This document shows, in pieces, positions 49,343 through 61,735 of a stretch of DNA of 64,000 nt; the first letter of the stretch is position 1; the number at the start of each line of letters is the position of its first letter. The stretch comes from Lacticaseibacillus mingshuiensis (GTDB taxonomy: Bacteria > Bacillota > Bacilli > Lactobacillales > Lactobacillaceae), in assembly GCF_016861785.1 (NCBI RefSeq), contig NZ_BOLS01000002.1:124001-188000 (forward strand). The letters run 5' to 3'. A model generated the notes under the pieces. It worked only from the letters and a program-made list of their open reading frames with translations. It ran no database searches and was not told the origin of the DNA. Position numbers and translations under genes: made by a program.

Positions 49343-50350
49343 CTACTTAATGCCGATCTTGCCATCGCCGTCGATGTCTTGATGGGCAATTGTTTCGACT
49401 TCTTTGACGTGATCCGCTGCGCCACCGATCGCGGCCGCCGGGATCTCATCCACGTTGGCATACATCTCGATGTGCTGCTTCAAGTTGGTGAAGGTCATCG
49501 GATCCGAGCCGCCGTATTCGCCATCCAAGTTGATCTTCATTTCATCGCCATCGCCGCGCGAGGCTTTGAGCACACGCGTTTTGGTGTAGATGATATTCGG
49601 ATCATCGACATGCCGGCCGCCGGTCAACACTTTTCCCATGAGGACCAGAATGTCGGCCATGTTCGCGGTCTTCACCACGATCAGGGAGAATTTGCCATCG
49701 CCCAGCGCGGAATCCGGCACAATCTGTTCGAATCCGCCGATGCTGTTGGTCATCGCCAGCAAAAACATGCTTGCTGGGCCGTCATAGGTACCTTCGTCAT
49801 ATTCCAGGTGCAGCGGGAAGCGCCGCACTGCCGGCAACATTTCTGCGCCTTTCATAACATAGGCAAAATAGCCGAAGATCGACTTGAACTCTGATGGTAC
49901 GGCATAGGTCAGCTCGGTGAGCAGCCCGCCCGCCGCGATGTTCATGAAGTAGGTATCATTGGCCTGGCCGATGTCCATTCGCAACGTTTTGCCGGATGCG
50001 ACGACCTTGGCCGCTGCGACCGGATCCTCCCGCGGAATTTTCAAGGCACGGGCGTAATCGTTCGTCGTCCCAGCCGGAATGATGGCCATTTTCGGGCGCC
50101 GTTGATGTGGCGCGATGCCATTGACGACCTCATTTATGGTGCCGTCGCCGCCTGCCGCAACCACGAGGTCAAACCCGTCTTCGGTCGCCCGGGACGCCTC
50201 TTTTTTTGCCGAAAATGGTTCCGGCGTTGTCTGAAAGGCGCTGGCTTCATAGCCGGCACTTTCCAGCACATTCAAGATCTCAGCCACGTAACGCGTCATG
50301 CCCTCGTTGCCGGCTGTCGGATTATAGATCAAACGTGCACGCTGTGTCAT
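49343..50350 (-). CDS. dgkB: Diacylglycerol/lipid kinase
   Basis: A 335-residue soluble lipid kinase that recycles diacylglycerol from lipoteichoic acid synthesis into phosphatidic acid. The nucleotide-binding motif VAAGGDGTINEVVNGI, the preceding RLIYNPTAGNE start and the NDYARALKIP loop are diagnostic. GGAGG precedes the ATG. It lies 16 nt after gatB and ends in a strong terminator, so it is the last gene of the gatCAB transcript. Confidence 0.93.
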   Translation of the reverse strand: MTQRARLIYNPTAGNEGMTRYVAEILNVLESAGYEASAFQTTPEPFSAKKEASRATEDGFDLVVAAGGDGTINEVVNGIAPHQRRPKMAIIPAGTTNDYARALKIPREDPVAAAKVVASGKTLRMDIGQANDTYFMNIAAGGLLTELTYAVPSEFKSIFGYFAYVMKGAEMLPAVRRFPLHLEYDEGTYDGPASMFLLAMTNSIGGFEQIVPDSALGDGKFSLIVVKTANMADILVLMGKVLTGGRHVDDPNIIYTKTRVLKASRGDGDEMKINLDGEYGGSDPMTFTNLKQHIEMYANVDEIPAAAIGGAADHVKEVETIAHQDIDGDGKIGIK

Positions 50351-50366
50351 CGTCAGGTGCCCTCCG

Positions 50367-51797
50367 TTAGCGTTTCTTGATCTCAGCCATCAACAGCTGA
50401 TTGACCACTTTTGGATTAGCCTTGCCATGCGTCTGCTTCATGATCTGGCCGACCAAAAAGCCGATCGCACGATCCTTGCCATCCTTGAAATCATCAATGC
50501 TCTGCTGGTTGGCATCGAGGACGCCATCGATGACCGGGGTCAATTTCGCCGGGTCGGACAGCTGAATGAGGCCTTGATCGTTGACCCATTGCTCCGGATC
50601 CGTGTCGTTGGCAATGATCTCCTGGAAGACTTTTTTGGCGATCTTGCTGGAAATGGTGCCATCTTGAATCAACGCGATCATTTTCGCCAAATGCGTCGGA
50701 GTCAGGGCCACTTGCGCCAGTTCCAAATGATTGGCGTTCAGATAACCGGAGACCTCACCCATCAGCCAGTTTGAGGCCAATTTTGGATCGGCACCCAAGG
50801 CAACCGTCGCTTCGAAAAAGTCAGCCATTTCCTTAGTCAGCGTGAGCACCCCGGCATCATAGGCGGGGATATTCCACTCACTCACATAGCGCTCACGGCG
50901 CTTGGCCGCAGCCTCTGGCAATTGCGCGGCGACCTTTTCGATCCAGGTCTGAGTGACATGAATCGGCGGTAGGTCCGGCTCAGGGAAGTAGCGGTAATCA
51001 TCCGCCCCTTCCTTGACACGCATCAGAATCGTTTCCTTCTTGTCCACATCCCAGCGCCGGGTCTCCTGACGAATCGCGCCGCCAGCCATCAGCGTCTGAA
51101 TCTGGCGCTGCTGCTCATAGGCGAGGCCATCGCGCACGTGGTTGAAGGAGTTCAGGTTCTTGATCTCCGTCTTCGTGCCATAATGATCCTGGCCAACGGG
51201 ACGGACGGACAAATTCGTGTCCACCCGCATCGAGCCTTCCTCCATCTTGACGTCAGAGGCGCCGGTGAATTGCACGAGCTGGCGCAGCTGTTCAAGATAC
51301 TGATAGGCTTCTTCCGGACTGGCGATGTCGGGCTTTGAGACGATCTCGACCAAAGGCGTGCCCTGCCGGTTCAGATCGACATAGGAATAGCCGTCATGTT
51401 CATGCTGGTTTTTCCCCGCGTCTTCCTCGACATGAAGCTCCGCGATGCCGATCTTTTTCTTCTTGCCATCGACTTCGATCTCGATCCAGCCATTCGTTGC
51501 CAGCGGCTGCTCGCTTTGAGTGATCTGGTACGCCTTTGGGTTATCCGGGTAAAAATAGTTCTTCCGGTCAAAATGCGTCCAGTGCGCAATGTCGGCATGT
51601 AGCGCTAAGGCCACCATGATACCCAGGCTGTAGGCGCCCTGGTTGATGCTTGGCAAGACGCCAGGATAGCCCCAATCGATCACATTCGTGTTGATGTTGG
51701 GCTCTGCGCCATAGCTGACCGGCGACGGCGAAAACATCTTCGACTTGGTCTTCAATTCCACATGGACTTCTAGTCCGATGGTCGTTTCAAAGTTCAT
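50367..51797 (-). CDS. gatB: Aspartyl/glutamyl-tRNA amidotransferase subunit B
   Basis: A 476-residue GatB, the kinase-like, tRNA-binding subunit that converts misacylated Glu-tRNA(Gln) and Asp-tRNA(Asn) to Gln/Asn forms. The start [21 protein letters not shown], the [15 protein letters not shown] motif, [13 protein letters not shown] and the C-terminal YqeY-like domain are all present. Its ATG shares one base with the gatA stop (TAATG), so translation is coupled. GGGAGGTG is the ribosome site. Confidence 0.97.
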   Translation of the reverse strand: MNFETTIGLEVHVELKTKSKMFSPSPVSYGAEPNINTNVIDWGYPGVLPSINQGAYSLGIMVALALHADIAHWTHFDRKNYFYPDNPKAYQITQSEQPLATNGWIEIEVDGKKKKIGIAELHVEEDAGKNQHEHDGYSYVDLNRQGTPLVEIVSKPDIASPEEAYQYLEQLRQLVQFTGASDVKMEEGSMRVDTNLSVRPVGQDHYGTKTEIKNLNSFNHVRDGLAYEQQRQIQTLMAGGAIRQETRRWDVDKKETILMRVKEGADDYRYFPEPDLPPIHVTQTWIEKVAAQLPEAAAKRRERYVSEWNIPAYDAGVLTLTKEMADFFEATVALGADPKLASNWLMGEVSGYLNANHLELAQVALTPTHLAKMIALIQDGTISSKIAKKVFQEIIANDTDPEQWVNDQGLIQLSDPAKLTPVIDGVLDANQQSIDDFKDGKDRAIGFLVGQIMKQTHGKANPKVVNQLLMAEIKKR

Positions 51798-53248
51798 TAA
51801 CGCGCACCTCCCGGAATCTGAGCGACATAATCATTCGCAGCTTCAAAGGCGGCGGCGACTTGATAAACAGTCTGCTCGTCAAAATGCTTGCCGATCATGT
51901 GCAGGCCAACTGGCATCCCCTCAACGAACCCGGCCGGAACAGACGCAGCCGGCAGCCCGGCGAGGTTCGCCGGAATCGTCAAAATATCGTTCATGTACAT
52001 GGTCAGCGGATCCGTCACTTTTTCCCCGATCGTAAAGGCCGTGGTCGGCGTGGTCGGGCCGATGATCAGGTCATAATTGTCAAAGACCTTGGCAAAATCA
52101 TCCGTGATCAATGTCCGCACCTGGGCAGCTTTTCTGAAGTAGGCATCATAGAAGCCGGCGGACAGACTGAAGGTCCCCAGCATGATGCGACGCTTCACTT
52201 CTGGCCCAAAGCCTTCGGAGCGCGAGCGCACATAAACATCCTTCAGATTTTTGACATCTTCGGCGCGGAAGCCATACCGAATGCCGTCAAAACGCTGGAG
52301 GTTCGAGCTGGCCTCGGAGCTTGCGATGATGTAATACGTTGGCACCGCATATTTCGTGTGCGGCAAGGACACTTCATCCACCGTTGCACCAAGATCGCGC
52401 AACTGATCGGCGGCCTTGCGAATCTGGTCGGCCACCTTCGGATCAACACCTTCACCGAGATATTCGGTCGGCATGGCGATCTTCATCCCTTTGATGCTTT
52501 GGCCGATCTTAGCCGTGAAATCCGGAACCGGCTGTTCGGCGGTGGTGGCATCTTTGTCATCATGACCGGCGATCACATTGAGCACCAATGCGGAGTCCTT
52601 CACGGTGCGCGTCAACGTGCCGATCTGGTCCAGGCTTGATGAAAAAGCGATCAGCCCCCAGCGCGACACACGGCCGTATGTTGGCTTGAAGCCGAAGATG
52701 CCGTTGAACGCCGCGGGCTGGCGAATCGAGCCACCCGTATCGGAGCCCAATGCAGCAGGCACCAGACCAGAAGCAACTGCGGCCGCCGAACCACCTGACG
52801 ACCCACCGGGCACCTTAGTGTGATCCCAGGCGTTCTTGGTGACCTTGAAAGCCGAATTTTCCGTGGACGAGCCCATGGCAAACTCATCCAGGTTGGTCTT
52901 TCCCACATTGATCGCCCCAGCGGCATTGAGCTTTTCAATGACCGTGGCGTCATAAGGTGGCACAAAATTCCCCAGAATTTTCGAGGATGCTGTGGTGGTC
53001 AAGCCCTTAGTGACGATATTATCCTTGATCGCGATCGGCAGGCCGGCCAGCGGGCGCTCAAATGTGCCGGCTTCATCCAAAGCCTTTGCTTGTGCCTTTG
53101 CTGCGTCATCGTTCAGCGCCAAAAACGCATCGACGTCATCGTGCGCGTGAATGGCCGCCAACGTCTCGTCAGTCAAGGCGGAAGCCGTCAATTCGCCGCT
53201 AGCAAGCTGATCATGCAATGCAGAAAGATCATTTTTGAAAAAATCCAC
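51797..53248 (-). CDS. gatA: Aspartyl/glutamyl-tRNA amidotransferase subunit A
   Basis: A 483-residue amidase subunit releasing ammonia from glutamine. The Ser-cisSer-Lys triad is visible: LPIAIKDNI (lysine), [15 protein letters not shown] (cis-serine) and [14 protein letters not shown] (nucleophile). The start is GTG with GGAGGACTAAG upstream, 2 nt after the gatC stop; it overlaps gatB. Length is standard. Confidence 0.97.
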   Translation of the reverse strand: MDFFKNDLSALHDQLASGELTASALTDETLAAIHAHDDVDAFLALNDDAAKAQAKALDEAGTFERPLAGLPIAIKDNIVTKGLTTTASSKILGNFVPPYDATVIEKLNAAGAINVGKTNLDEFAMGSSTENSAFKVTKNAWDHTKVPGGSSGGSAAAVASGLVPAALGSDTGGSIRQPAAFNGIFGFKPTYGRVSRWGLIAFSSSLDQIGTLTRTVKDSALVLNVIAGHDDKDATTAEQPVPDFTAKIGQSIKGMKIAMPTEYLGEGVDPKVADQIRKAADQLRDLGATVDEVSLPHTKYAVPTYYIIASSEASSNLQRFDGIRYGFRAEDVKNLKDVYVRSRSEGFGPEVKRRIMLGTFSLSAGFYDAYFRKAAQVRTLITDDFAKVFDNYDLIIGPTTPTTAFTIGEKVTDPLTMYMNDILTIPANLAGLPAASVPAGFVEGMPVGLHMIGKHFDEQTVYQVAAAFEAANDYVAQIPGGAR

Positions 53249-53250
53249 GC

Positions 53251-53547
53251 TTAGTCCTCCTCCTTGTCGATGATCGCTGGCACCTGAATCAGCGTCCCCT
53301 TATGCGTCGGAACGTTAGCCAGAATCGGCGCCAAGTCGGTCGGCGCTGCGGCAACATCCGCCCGCATCACATTTTCCAGATGGACGCTTTGCGTGGTGAT
53401 CGCCACGCCTTCTGTGTCAACTTCTGCCAGTTGGTCGACCATGTTCAAGATCTCATCGAGCTGGCTGGTGTATTGTTCAAGCTCGTCGTCCGTGAAACTG
53501 AGGCGGGCAAGATCGGCAACATGTGCCACACTTTCTTTGGTGATCAT
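53251..53547 (-). CDS. gatC: Aspartyl/glutamyl-tRNA amidotransferase subunit C
   Basis: A 98-residue GatC that clamps GatA to GatB. Signatures are [26 protein letters not shown] and a loose C-terminal tail ending in the usual [13 protein letters not shown] 53547 has GGGAG upstream; the frame running to 53649 crosses the terminator and is rejected. First gene of gatC-gatA-gatB-dgkB. Confidence 0.95.
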   Translation of the reverse strand: MITKESVAHVADLARLSFTDDELEQYTSQLDEILNMVDQLAEVDTEGVAITTQSVHLENVMRADVAAAPTDLAPILANVPTHKGTLIQVPAIIDKEED

Positions 53548-53577
53548 GTGCTCCCTACTTTCTTCGCTTAAATTGGC

Positions 53578-53614
53578 AAAACAGGGCCGCCGCGCATGAC
53601 GGCAAGCCCTGTTT
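53578..53614 (-). terminator. Hairpin between camS and gatC
   Basis: On the minus strand AAACAGGGC and GCCCTGTTT arms with inner CCG/CGG, followed by a short T-run. It would separate the pcrA-ligA-camS transcript from gatCAB. Confidence 0.65.
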
Positions 53615-53645
53615 CTGCGCGAAACCATTATGAGTTTAACATAAA

Positions 53646-54800
53646 TCAATAGCTTCCAAACACATGGGTGTAAAATCCCTTGGCGCCTGCCTCGCGTGTG
53701 ATCAGGGCCTGGGTCCCGGCAGTCGAGGCGATCGTGATCTCGATCTTCGCGCCATCCGGCAAATATTTCTGCGCGGTGGTCGCGACATACTGGGTGAAAC
53801 TCATGATCTCGGTTTCACTGTAGAACTGGGTGTTGATCGAGATGTTGAGCCCCGCCAGTGAGCCATCTTCATAATGCGCCTGGGCCGTGACCCCTGCCAG
53901 GGTCGGGAAAAAGTTCTCGATCTGTTCGGAAAAGTCCGAGAAATCAGTCGAGACATTGCTGTCGATCGGCTTCGCATTGTTCACGGTCGGCAGAGTCTCA
54001 TTTTGTTGATCGATGGTCGACCATTTGCCGAGGTCGCTGCCACTGGTGGACAAGACCGAGCGGAAAAAGGTCCCGCCGACCAGGGCGTCTGATCCGGCGT
54101 TTTTATACAGCGTGACGAGAATCGGAACGTTTTTGCCGACGCCTGACAATCGCCGGAGCCGCGCCACGATCTCGGCCGCCATGCTTTCGCCTTCTGAGAC
54201 GAGCTTGGCATCGCTGATGTGCGTGGTGTACGTCGCACCATATTTGACCTTCTGGTAGTAATCATACTCGTTCATCCCCAGCGCAATGGCGATGCCGCCG
54301 AGTTGGAGCTTACTACCGCTTTGGGTCATGAAGTCCTGTTCAAGCAGCGTCTGAAGGTAGATTGGGGCGCGGGTGTCCTCATCGAGCTTGCCATTGCTGG
54401 CCGGATTGAGGCCATTGGCGTTGTCCTTGCTTTTCCGGCCCAGCCAATTTTCCGCCGTTGCTTCGGTGATCAGCTGCCCTTCCTGAAAGACATACTTCGA
54501 GGTGGAAAATTGCTTCTTAGCCAGATCGAGCAACCCGTTTTCCATGCTCTTGATGTTATAGGTCCCGCTTTGGGTGTTCGTCGACGTGGCCAGCCCGCGC
54601 GTTTTGCTGGTCTGGTAGCGCCCGTTTTTGATCACCCCTTGGTACATGCCGGAGTCCACGGTCCCTGTGGTTTGGTAGGTCGCTGTTTTCGTGCCAGAGC
54701 TGGCCGTGCTTTCACTTGAATCATTGAATCCAAGATTGCTGCACGCGCCAAGCACGCCAGCGGTCAAAAGTAGCGTCACCGCCATCCAAAAACGCTTCAT
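53646..54800 (-). CDS. camS: CamS-family sex-pheromone-precursor lipoprotein
   Basis: A 384-residue lipoprotein: lipobox LGAC with cysteine about residue 20 after a KRFWMAVTLLLTAGV signal, then a long extracellular domain. Conserved parts are GRKSKDNANGLNPA and IALGMNEYDYYQK. In enterococci the CamS signal peptide yields a pheromone; in lactobacilli the role is unknown. ATG 54800 is chosen; TTG 54803 is possible. It starts 9 nt after ligA in the conserved pcrA-ligA-camS order. Confidence 0.92.
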   Translation of the reverse strand: MKRFWMAVTLLLTAGVLGACSNLGFNDSSESTASSGTKTATYQTTGTVDSGMYQGVIKNGRYQTSKTRGLATSTNTQSGTYNIKSMENGLLDLAKKQFSTSKYVFQEGQLITEATAENWLGRKSKDNANGLNPASNGKLDEDTRAPIYLQTLLEQDFMTQSGSKLQLGGIAIALGMNEYDYYQKVKYGATYTTHISDAKLVSEGESMAAEIVARLRRLSGVGKNVPILVTLYKNAGSDALVGGTFFRSVLSTSGSDLGKWSTIDQQNETLPTVNNAKPIDSNVSTDFSDFSEQIENFFPTLAGVTAQAHYEDGSLAGLNISINTQFYSETEIMSFTQYVATTAQKYLPDGAKIEITIASTAGTQALITREAGAKGFYTHVFGSY

Positions 54801-54809
54801 CAATAAGCC

Positions 54810-56843
<2,034 letters not shown>

Positions 56844-59114
56844 CTAAGATTCGGCCTTCACGATCGGGGCGAAGGCGGCCAGCAGCCGTTTGATACCTTG
56901 CGCCTTGAACGCGATGTCCAGTTCCTGGTCGTCGCCTGTCCCAGACACCCGGACCACGGTGCCTTCTCCCCACTTGCGGTGCGCCACCTTGTCGCCGACC
57001 GCCCAACTGGTTTGCCCGGCATGGGTCTGTGGCGCGACCGAATGCGTGACCACGGTCTTGGTCCCGCGCGTCTTTACCGTTTCCCGGCTATGGGCCCCAT
57101 ACACCGGGGTCACGGCTTCGCGCGTCCGGTCGACGAACGGTACCCCAGTCCGCGGAGCCGCCGCACTGCCAGCGGTTTCCAGCAGGCTCTCATCGATCTC
57201 GGCGATGAAGCGGCTCTCCGGATTATTTTGCCGCTGACCATACAGCATGCGGGCATACGCATTGGTCAAAAACAGCTTGTCCTTGGCCCGGGTGATGCCG
57301 ACATAAGCCAGGCGCCGCTCTTCCTCGAGGTCACTTTCATTCATGGCCGCGCGACTCAGTGGGAAGATACCCTCTTCCATGCCAACGAGGAACACTACCG
57401 GATACTCCAACCCCTTCGCTGCATGCAGCGTCATCATCGTGACCTCTTGGGCTTCCTCTTCGATCTCGTCTTGGTCCGATAGCAGCGACAACTCGGCCAA
57501 AAAGTCCGCGTCGATATCGCTGTCTTCGTCTTCAGGCTCATAACGACTATCAAAATTTTGCGTCACGGACAACAATTCGTTCAAGTTATCGACCCGGGTC
57601 TCGGCCTCGACGCTTTCCGTTTGCATCTGCAGTGCCGGCAAATAGCCGGTGTCGGTCAAAATGGCCTGCATCAGGTCCGTGACACTGCCGGCCTCTTTTT
57701 TTGCCTGCAATTGCTTGATGATGAAGCCAAAATCACTGAGTGCCTGGCGCCCGCGGCCACCGATGTTCGACAGCTCGGCGTTTTGCGCCGCGGTGAGCAG
57801 CGACCAGTTATTTTGGTTGGCAAATTCCTGCAATTTTTCCAGACTGCCATTGCCGATACCGCGCTTTGGCTCATTGACGATGCGATTGAAACTCATGTCG
57901 TCATCTGGATTGACCACCAGGCGAAAATACGCGAGCGCATCCTTGATCTCTTTGCGATCGTAGAACCGGTGGCCGCCGACGATCTTGTAAGGAATACTGC
58001 TCTTGATGAACGCTTCCTCAATCGTCCGAGACTGGGCGTTGGTCCGATACAAGATCGCGAAGTCGCCAAATCGCCGATGGTGCTCGCGCATCTGTTTTTC
58101 AATGTTGCGGATGACAAAATAAGCCTCATCCAATTCGCTTTGTGCGCGGTAATACGTGATCTTGTCGCCGGATTTGTTTTCCGTCCACAGCGTTTTGACC
58201 TGACGCTTGGTGTTGTTTTTGATCACATCATTGGCCGCACCTAAGATGGTCTTGGTCGAGCGATAATTCTGCTCCAGCAAGATCACCTGCGCCTTGGGGT
58301 AATCCTTCTTGAAGTCCAAGATGTTTTGCATGTTCGCGCCGCGCCAGCCGTAAATACTCTGGTCGGCATCCCCCACCACGCACAGATTCTGCCACTGGTC
58401 GGCCAGCAAATGGACCAGCTGATACTGGGCCTCGTTGGTATCCTGATACTCATCGACGTGAATGTATTGAAATTTGTTTTGGTAAAACTTCAGGGTCTCT
58501 GGGTCTTGCTGGAACAACACGATCGTCTGCATGATCAGGTCATCAAAATCCATGGCTTGGTCGCCGCGGAGCCGCTTCTGATATTCCTTGTAGACGATGG
58601 CCGCCGTTTGGGCAAAAGGCGAGGACGCCGTTTTCGCATAGTCCTCCGGTGTCAGCAGGTCGTTTTTGGCATTGGAGATCGCACTCAGCAAAGACTTTGG
58701 ATCAAATCGCTTTGGATCGAGATTCAGATCCTTCAAAATATGTTTGACCAACGTACGCTGCTCGGCCGGATCGGCGATGGTGAAGCTGCGGCTCATGCCG
58801 AGTTTTTCAATATCGCGTCGCAAGATTCGCACGCAAAGGGCATGGAAGGTCGAAACCCACACATCCTGCGCAAGCTCGGCGTCCAGCAGCTTGCCCACAC
58901 GTTCTTTCATTTCTCGTGCCGCCTTATTGGTAAAGGTGATCGCGAGGATGCGCCATGGGTTGATGTTTTTTTCTTCTATTAAGTAAGCGATGCGGTGAGT
59001 CAGCACCCGCGTCTTCCCGGAGCCAGCTCCTGCCATGATGAGGACCGGTCCTTCAGTGGCGAGGACCGCTTCTGTTTGTTTGTCGTTCATTCCTTTAAGC
59101 ATCGGTGCTGGCAT
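56844..59114 (-). CDS. pcrA: ATP-dependent DNA helicase PcrA
   Basis: A 756-residue superfamily 1A 3'-5' helicase for repair and plasmid replication. Walker A is MAGAGSGKTRVLTHR; LAITFTNKAAREMKERV, VDEYQDTNEAQYQLV, GDADQSIYGWRGA, EQNYRST and LMTLHAAKGLEYPVVFLVG-type motifs follow. The C-terminal tail binds RNA polymerase in this family. ATG 59114 has GAAAGGA upstream; the frame to 59171 has none. First gene of pcrA-ligA-camS. Confidence 0.96.
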   Translation of the reverse strand: MPAPMLKGMNDKQTEAVLATEGPVLIMAGAGSGKTRVLTHRIAYLIEEKNINPWRILAITFTNKAAREMKERVGKLLDAELAQDVWVSTFHALCVRILRRDIEKLGMSRSFTIADPAEQRTLVKHILKDLNLDPKRFDPKSLLSAISNAKNDLLTPEDYAKTASSPFAQTAAIVYKEYQKRLRGDQAMDFDDLIMQTIVLFQQDPETLKFYQNKFQYIHVDEYQDTNEAQYQLVHLLADQWQNLCVVGDADQSIYGWRGANMQNILDFKKDYPKAQVILLEQNYRSTKTILGAANDVIKNNTKRQVKTLWTENKSGDKITYYRAQSELDEAYFVIRNIEKQMREHHRRFGDFAILYRTNAQSRTIEEAFIKSSIPYKIVGGHRFYDRKEIKDALAYFRLVVNPDDDMSFNRIVNEPKRGIGNGSLEKLQEFANQNNWSLLTAAQNAELSNIGGRGRQALSDFGFIIKQLQAKKEAGSVTDLMQAILTDTGYLPALQMQTESVEAETRVDNLNELLSVTQNFDSRYEPEDEDSDIDADFLAELSLLSDQDEIEEEAQEVTMMTLHAAKGLEYPVVFLVGMEEGIFPLSRAAMNESDLEEERRLAYVGITRAKDKLFLTNAYARMLYGQRQNNPESRFIAEIDESLLETAGSAAAPRTGVPFVDRTREAVTPVYGAHSRETVKTRGTKTVVTHSVAPQTHAGQTSWAVGDKVAHRKWGEGTVVRVSGTGDDQELDIAFKAQGIKRLLAAFAPIVKAES

Positions 59115-59221
59115 TGATAACGTCCTTTCTAAAACGCGTTTGAGTCCTTCCCATTGTACCAGAAACCGCACTTGGCCGGTAGCGAGCGGCGGCTGAACAA
59201 ATTAGCTCAGTGTTGGGGGTC

Positions 59222-59237
59222 CGGGTGGGCTTCGGCC
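59222..59237. repeat. Relic arm of the 205-bp multi-hairpin element
   Basis: CGGGTGGGCTTCGGCC matches 48967-48982 at 15 of 16 positions. The rest of the element is missing. The remaining 59115-59335 gap shows no gene. Confidence 0.5.
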
Positions 59238-59335
59238 GTCATCATGCGACTGGCCTGGCCTCAAACAGTTAATTTCTAGAGCATAATCACCTTAACTATG
59301 CGAGAAACCGGTCTAGCTTTACACACAACTTATAC

Positions 59336-59378
59336 AGAAAAACGGCCTCACAGATCAGCGTGCCTCTGTGAAGCCGTT
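59336..59378 (-). terminator. Terminator of the DUF1858-DUF438 operon
   Basis: AACGGCTTCACAGA and TCTGTGAGGCCGTT pair on the minus strand and run into TTTTT. Confidence 0.9.
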
Positions 59379-59383
59379 CATTG

Positions 59384-60937
59384 CTATAGACGTTTTTCGC
59401 CTTCTAGGGCGCGGATGCCTGTGATGTCTTGGGTAACTTCTAGACAGCCGAGATAGTGGCCGCTTGGGTCCGTAATCGCAAAATAGCGGATGTAGACCAT
59501 TTTCCCGTGCATGTCGATCCAAAAATCGGCGTGCGTTTCCTTACCACTGTGAAAATCGGCGAGGATCTTTTCGACTTTGTCCACTGACTTTGGCGGATGG
59601 CAATTCTGCACTAGGCGGCCAATCACAGCCGTTGTCCGCGGAAAGACGCGACTGCCAGAGTCTGAGAACCAGCGGACAGTGTCGGTGTTGTCGACAAATG
59701 TCAGGTCCAGCGGCAAAAGGCGCAACACGTTGGTCAGCTGATCGAGGTCAAAACTCCCGGTCGGCAGGAGAATCTTGGCTGGGTTAATGCCATCGATTGC
59801 GATGCGGCCTTCCTCCGTGCCAGATGTCGCGTCGCTGGCCACGGAAGCTGGTTGCTGAGCTGGCCGGGCGACGTTGATGCGCGGGGCATTGCTGTCCCCG
59901 GCCGCAAGTGGCGCACGGGCGGTCATTGCCCCAGCGTCTGCGGCCTTAGCCGCCTGCAATTTTGCCATCACTTCAGGCGGCGCCACCGGCATCGGGGTAT
60001 CCTGGTGAATCGCATTGATCACATCGCGGTCTGATGTCTGATTTTTCCGCGCAGAGCCCAGTTGCTGGCTATCAGCCAATTGCTGAGCCATTTCGTTGAG
60101 TTCCTTGGCCAGCGCGGATGGCTTCGGTTTTTGGGCCAACTCTTCTGCGGTTGGTTGCCATGGTAGCGGGTCTGGAATCAAGGTGTAGCCAATTGCATCC
60201 GACTCTTTGGCAATCATGCCCCAGTCGCTCGGGGTGAAGACCTCAAGCACCATCGGCAACATGATCTCCTCTTCCTTGAAGACCATCTCGTCGACTTCTT
60301 TAGCTGCTTTTTGAATCGCCGTCTCGACTGCATAGCGATCCGGGATGACCGGCGCGGAAGCGAGCTGTTGGGCGGCCTTGATCCAGCCGCGAATCTCGTC
60401 ATCAACGCCCCACATAACCTTTGGCGGCGCGGTGATGCCATATTTATCCATCAACGGGAAAATCAGATTCTCCTTCCGCTGATAATGCTTATTGATGGTC
60501 GTCAGATCCGCCAGGGCGTTATTGATGCGGGCGAGCAGAATCGCATCATCTGGGCCGGCCGGTTGCGTGGGGTCTTGCTGCTGCCATTTTTTCAGGCTCG
60601 GTAAAAGCTCATCGTTCAGAAGGCTTTCCAACACCACGTTTTCAAGCTTCATCACTTGAACGGGATGGCCTGGGGTCTCTTCCATCGGCGTCTTCGCATG
60701 GTCGTTGATCTTGCCGCGAAAAACAGCTGCATGGACATTACAGAGGTTTTGAATCTCCATCGGGTTCAGGCCACTGGCGATCAATTCGCGCTCCGCACCT
60801 GTGATCTCGGCGACATCCACGCCGTCAAATGTTTCGTCGAAGATCTTTTTCGCGTCTTCAAAACTGCCGCCTTGGTGCAGCATCTGAAGAATTTCCACGA
60901 TCTTTTTTTGCCTGTCAGTCGCATGTGTCTCAGTCAT
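59384..60937 (-). CDS. DUF438 protein with hemerythrin-like and PAS domains
   Basis: About 517 residues. The N-terminal DUF438 helix bundle (residues 5-75: RQKKIVEILQMLHQG, EIQNLCNVHAAVF) is followed by a hemerythrin-like region with histidine/glutamate pairs (NKHYQRKENLIFPLMDKYGI, EEEIMLPMVLEVF). A low-complexity linker leads to a C-terminal PAS domain (LLPLDLTFVDNTDTVRWFS, YIRYFAITDPSGHYLGCLE). Such proteins probably sense oxygen, nitric oxide or redox state. ATG 60937 has GAGGTGG upstream and overlaps the DUF1858 gene. Confidence 0.9.
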   Translation of the reverse strand: MTETHATDRQKKIVEILQMLHQGGSFEDAKKIFDETFDGVDVAEITGAERELIASGLNPMEIQNLCNVHAAVFRGKINDHAKTPMEETPGHPVQVMKLENVVLESLLNDELLPSLKKWQQQDPTQPAGPDDAILLARINNALADLTTINKHYQRKENLIFPLMDKYGITAPPKVMWGVDDEIRGWIKAAQQLASAPVIPDRYAVETAIQKAAKEVDEMVFKEEEIMLPMVLEVFTPSDWGMIAKESDAIGYTLIPDPLPWQPTAEELAQKPKPSALAKELNEMAQQLADSQQLGSARKNQTSDRDVINAIHQDTPMPVAPPEVMAKLQAAKAADAGAMTARAPLAAGDSNAPRINVARPAQQPASVASDATSGTEEGRIAIDGINPAKILLPTGSFDLDQLTNVLRLLPLDLTFVDNTDTVRWFSDSGSRVFPRTTAVIGRLVQNCHPPKSVDKVEKILADFHSGKETHADFWIDMHGKMVYIRYFAITDPSGHYLGCLEVTQDITGIRALEGEKRL

Positions 60938-61160
60938 TATTTTCCACCTCAAAGCCCGTCGCAGTCAGCGCTGTCAGCAAATCAGCCAGCGCGATGTGCT
61001 TCATGCGGGCACCCTTTTCAAGTGTCATGAACCGGCCCACCGTATTGAGCAGTGCCGGATCGGTCACCCCGGACAGGCCCATCTTGACCATCACCGGCAC
61101 GACCTCCGGATGCACTTGAACAAGCTCACGCACCGGCGTCTGTAAACTGATCTTCGTCAT
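60930..61160 (-). CDS. DUF1858-family small protein
   Basis: A 76-residue protein, start MTKISLQTPVRELVQVHP, with the MGLSGVTDPALLNTVGRFMTL core of DUF1858. The cysteines that many DUF1858 proteins carry at the turn are absent here. ATG 61160 is chosen because AAGGAG lies 9 nt upstream; two further ATGs precede it. It overlaps the DUF438 gene by 8 nt, so the two are translated together and probably work together, as in hybrid-cluster or nitrosative-stress loci. Confidence 0.82.
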   Translation of the reverse strand: MTKISLQTPVRELVQVHPEVVPVMVKMGLSGVTDPALLNTVGRFMTLEKGARMKHIALADLLTALTATGFEVENND

Positions 61161-61189
61161 CACCATCAGCTCCTTCACCATAGTATAAC

Positions 61190-61735
61190 AAACAAGGTGC
61201 GCAGGTGCGCAGGTGCGCGGGATGGTGGAACAGATAGGTCAGCTCGTGTGCTTGATGGCGCATTTGGCCATCGAGTGCACGAACTGCCTAGATGCTTCCG
61301 GCATGCGCACCGGAGCCCAGTTAATCAGGGTGCGAAGGTGCGCGGGATGAGTGAACGGCTAACTTGGGCTGGGTGCTTGGTGGCGCACTCGGCCACCGAG
61401 TGCACAGCACAGTTAGACGTCTCACTCATGCGCACCGGAGCCCAGTTAATCAAGGTGCGAAGGTGCGCGGGATGAGTGAGCGGCTAACTTGGGCTGGGTG
61501 CTTGGTGGCGCACTCGGCCACCGAGTGCACAGCACAGTTAGACGTCTCACTCATGCGCACCGGAGCCCAGTTAATCAAGGTGCGCAGGTGCGCGGGATGA
61601 GTGAACGGCTAACTTGGGCTGGGTGCTTGGTGGCGCACTCGGCCACCGAGTGCACAGCACAGTTAGACGTCTCACTCATGCGCACCGGAGCCCAGTTACA
61701 AGGTGCGCAGGTGCGCGGGATGGTCGAGTAACTCG
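61190..61735. repeat. Tandem array of palindromic repeats, ~125-bp period
   Basis: Units start with GTGCG(A/C)AGGTGCGCGGGATG at 61330, 61455, 61580 and 61703, a period of 125, 125 and 123 bp; a more diverged unit precedes them at about 61196 and the last is truncated. The three middle units are almost identical: outer ATGAGTGA/TCACTCAT, CTAACT/AGTTAG, tip TTGGTGGC/GCCACCGA. There are no unique spacers, so this is not a CRISPR array. Confidence 0.9.

Noticed and set aside
61190-61735. CRISPR-like look of a regular repeat array
   Set aside because: The period is ~125 bp with the whole unit repeated and no unique spacers; there are no cas genes.
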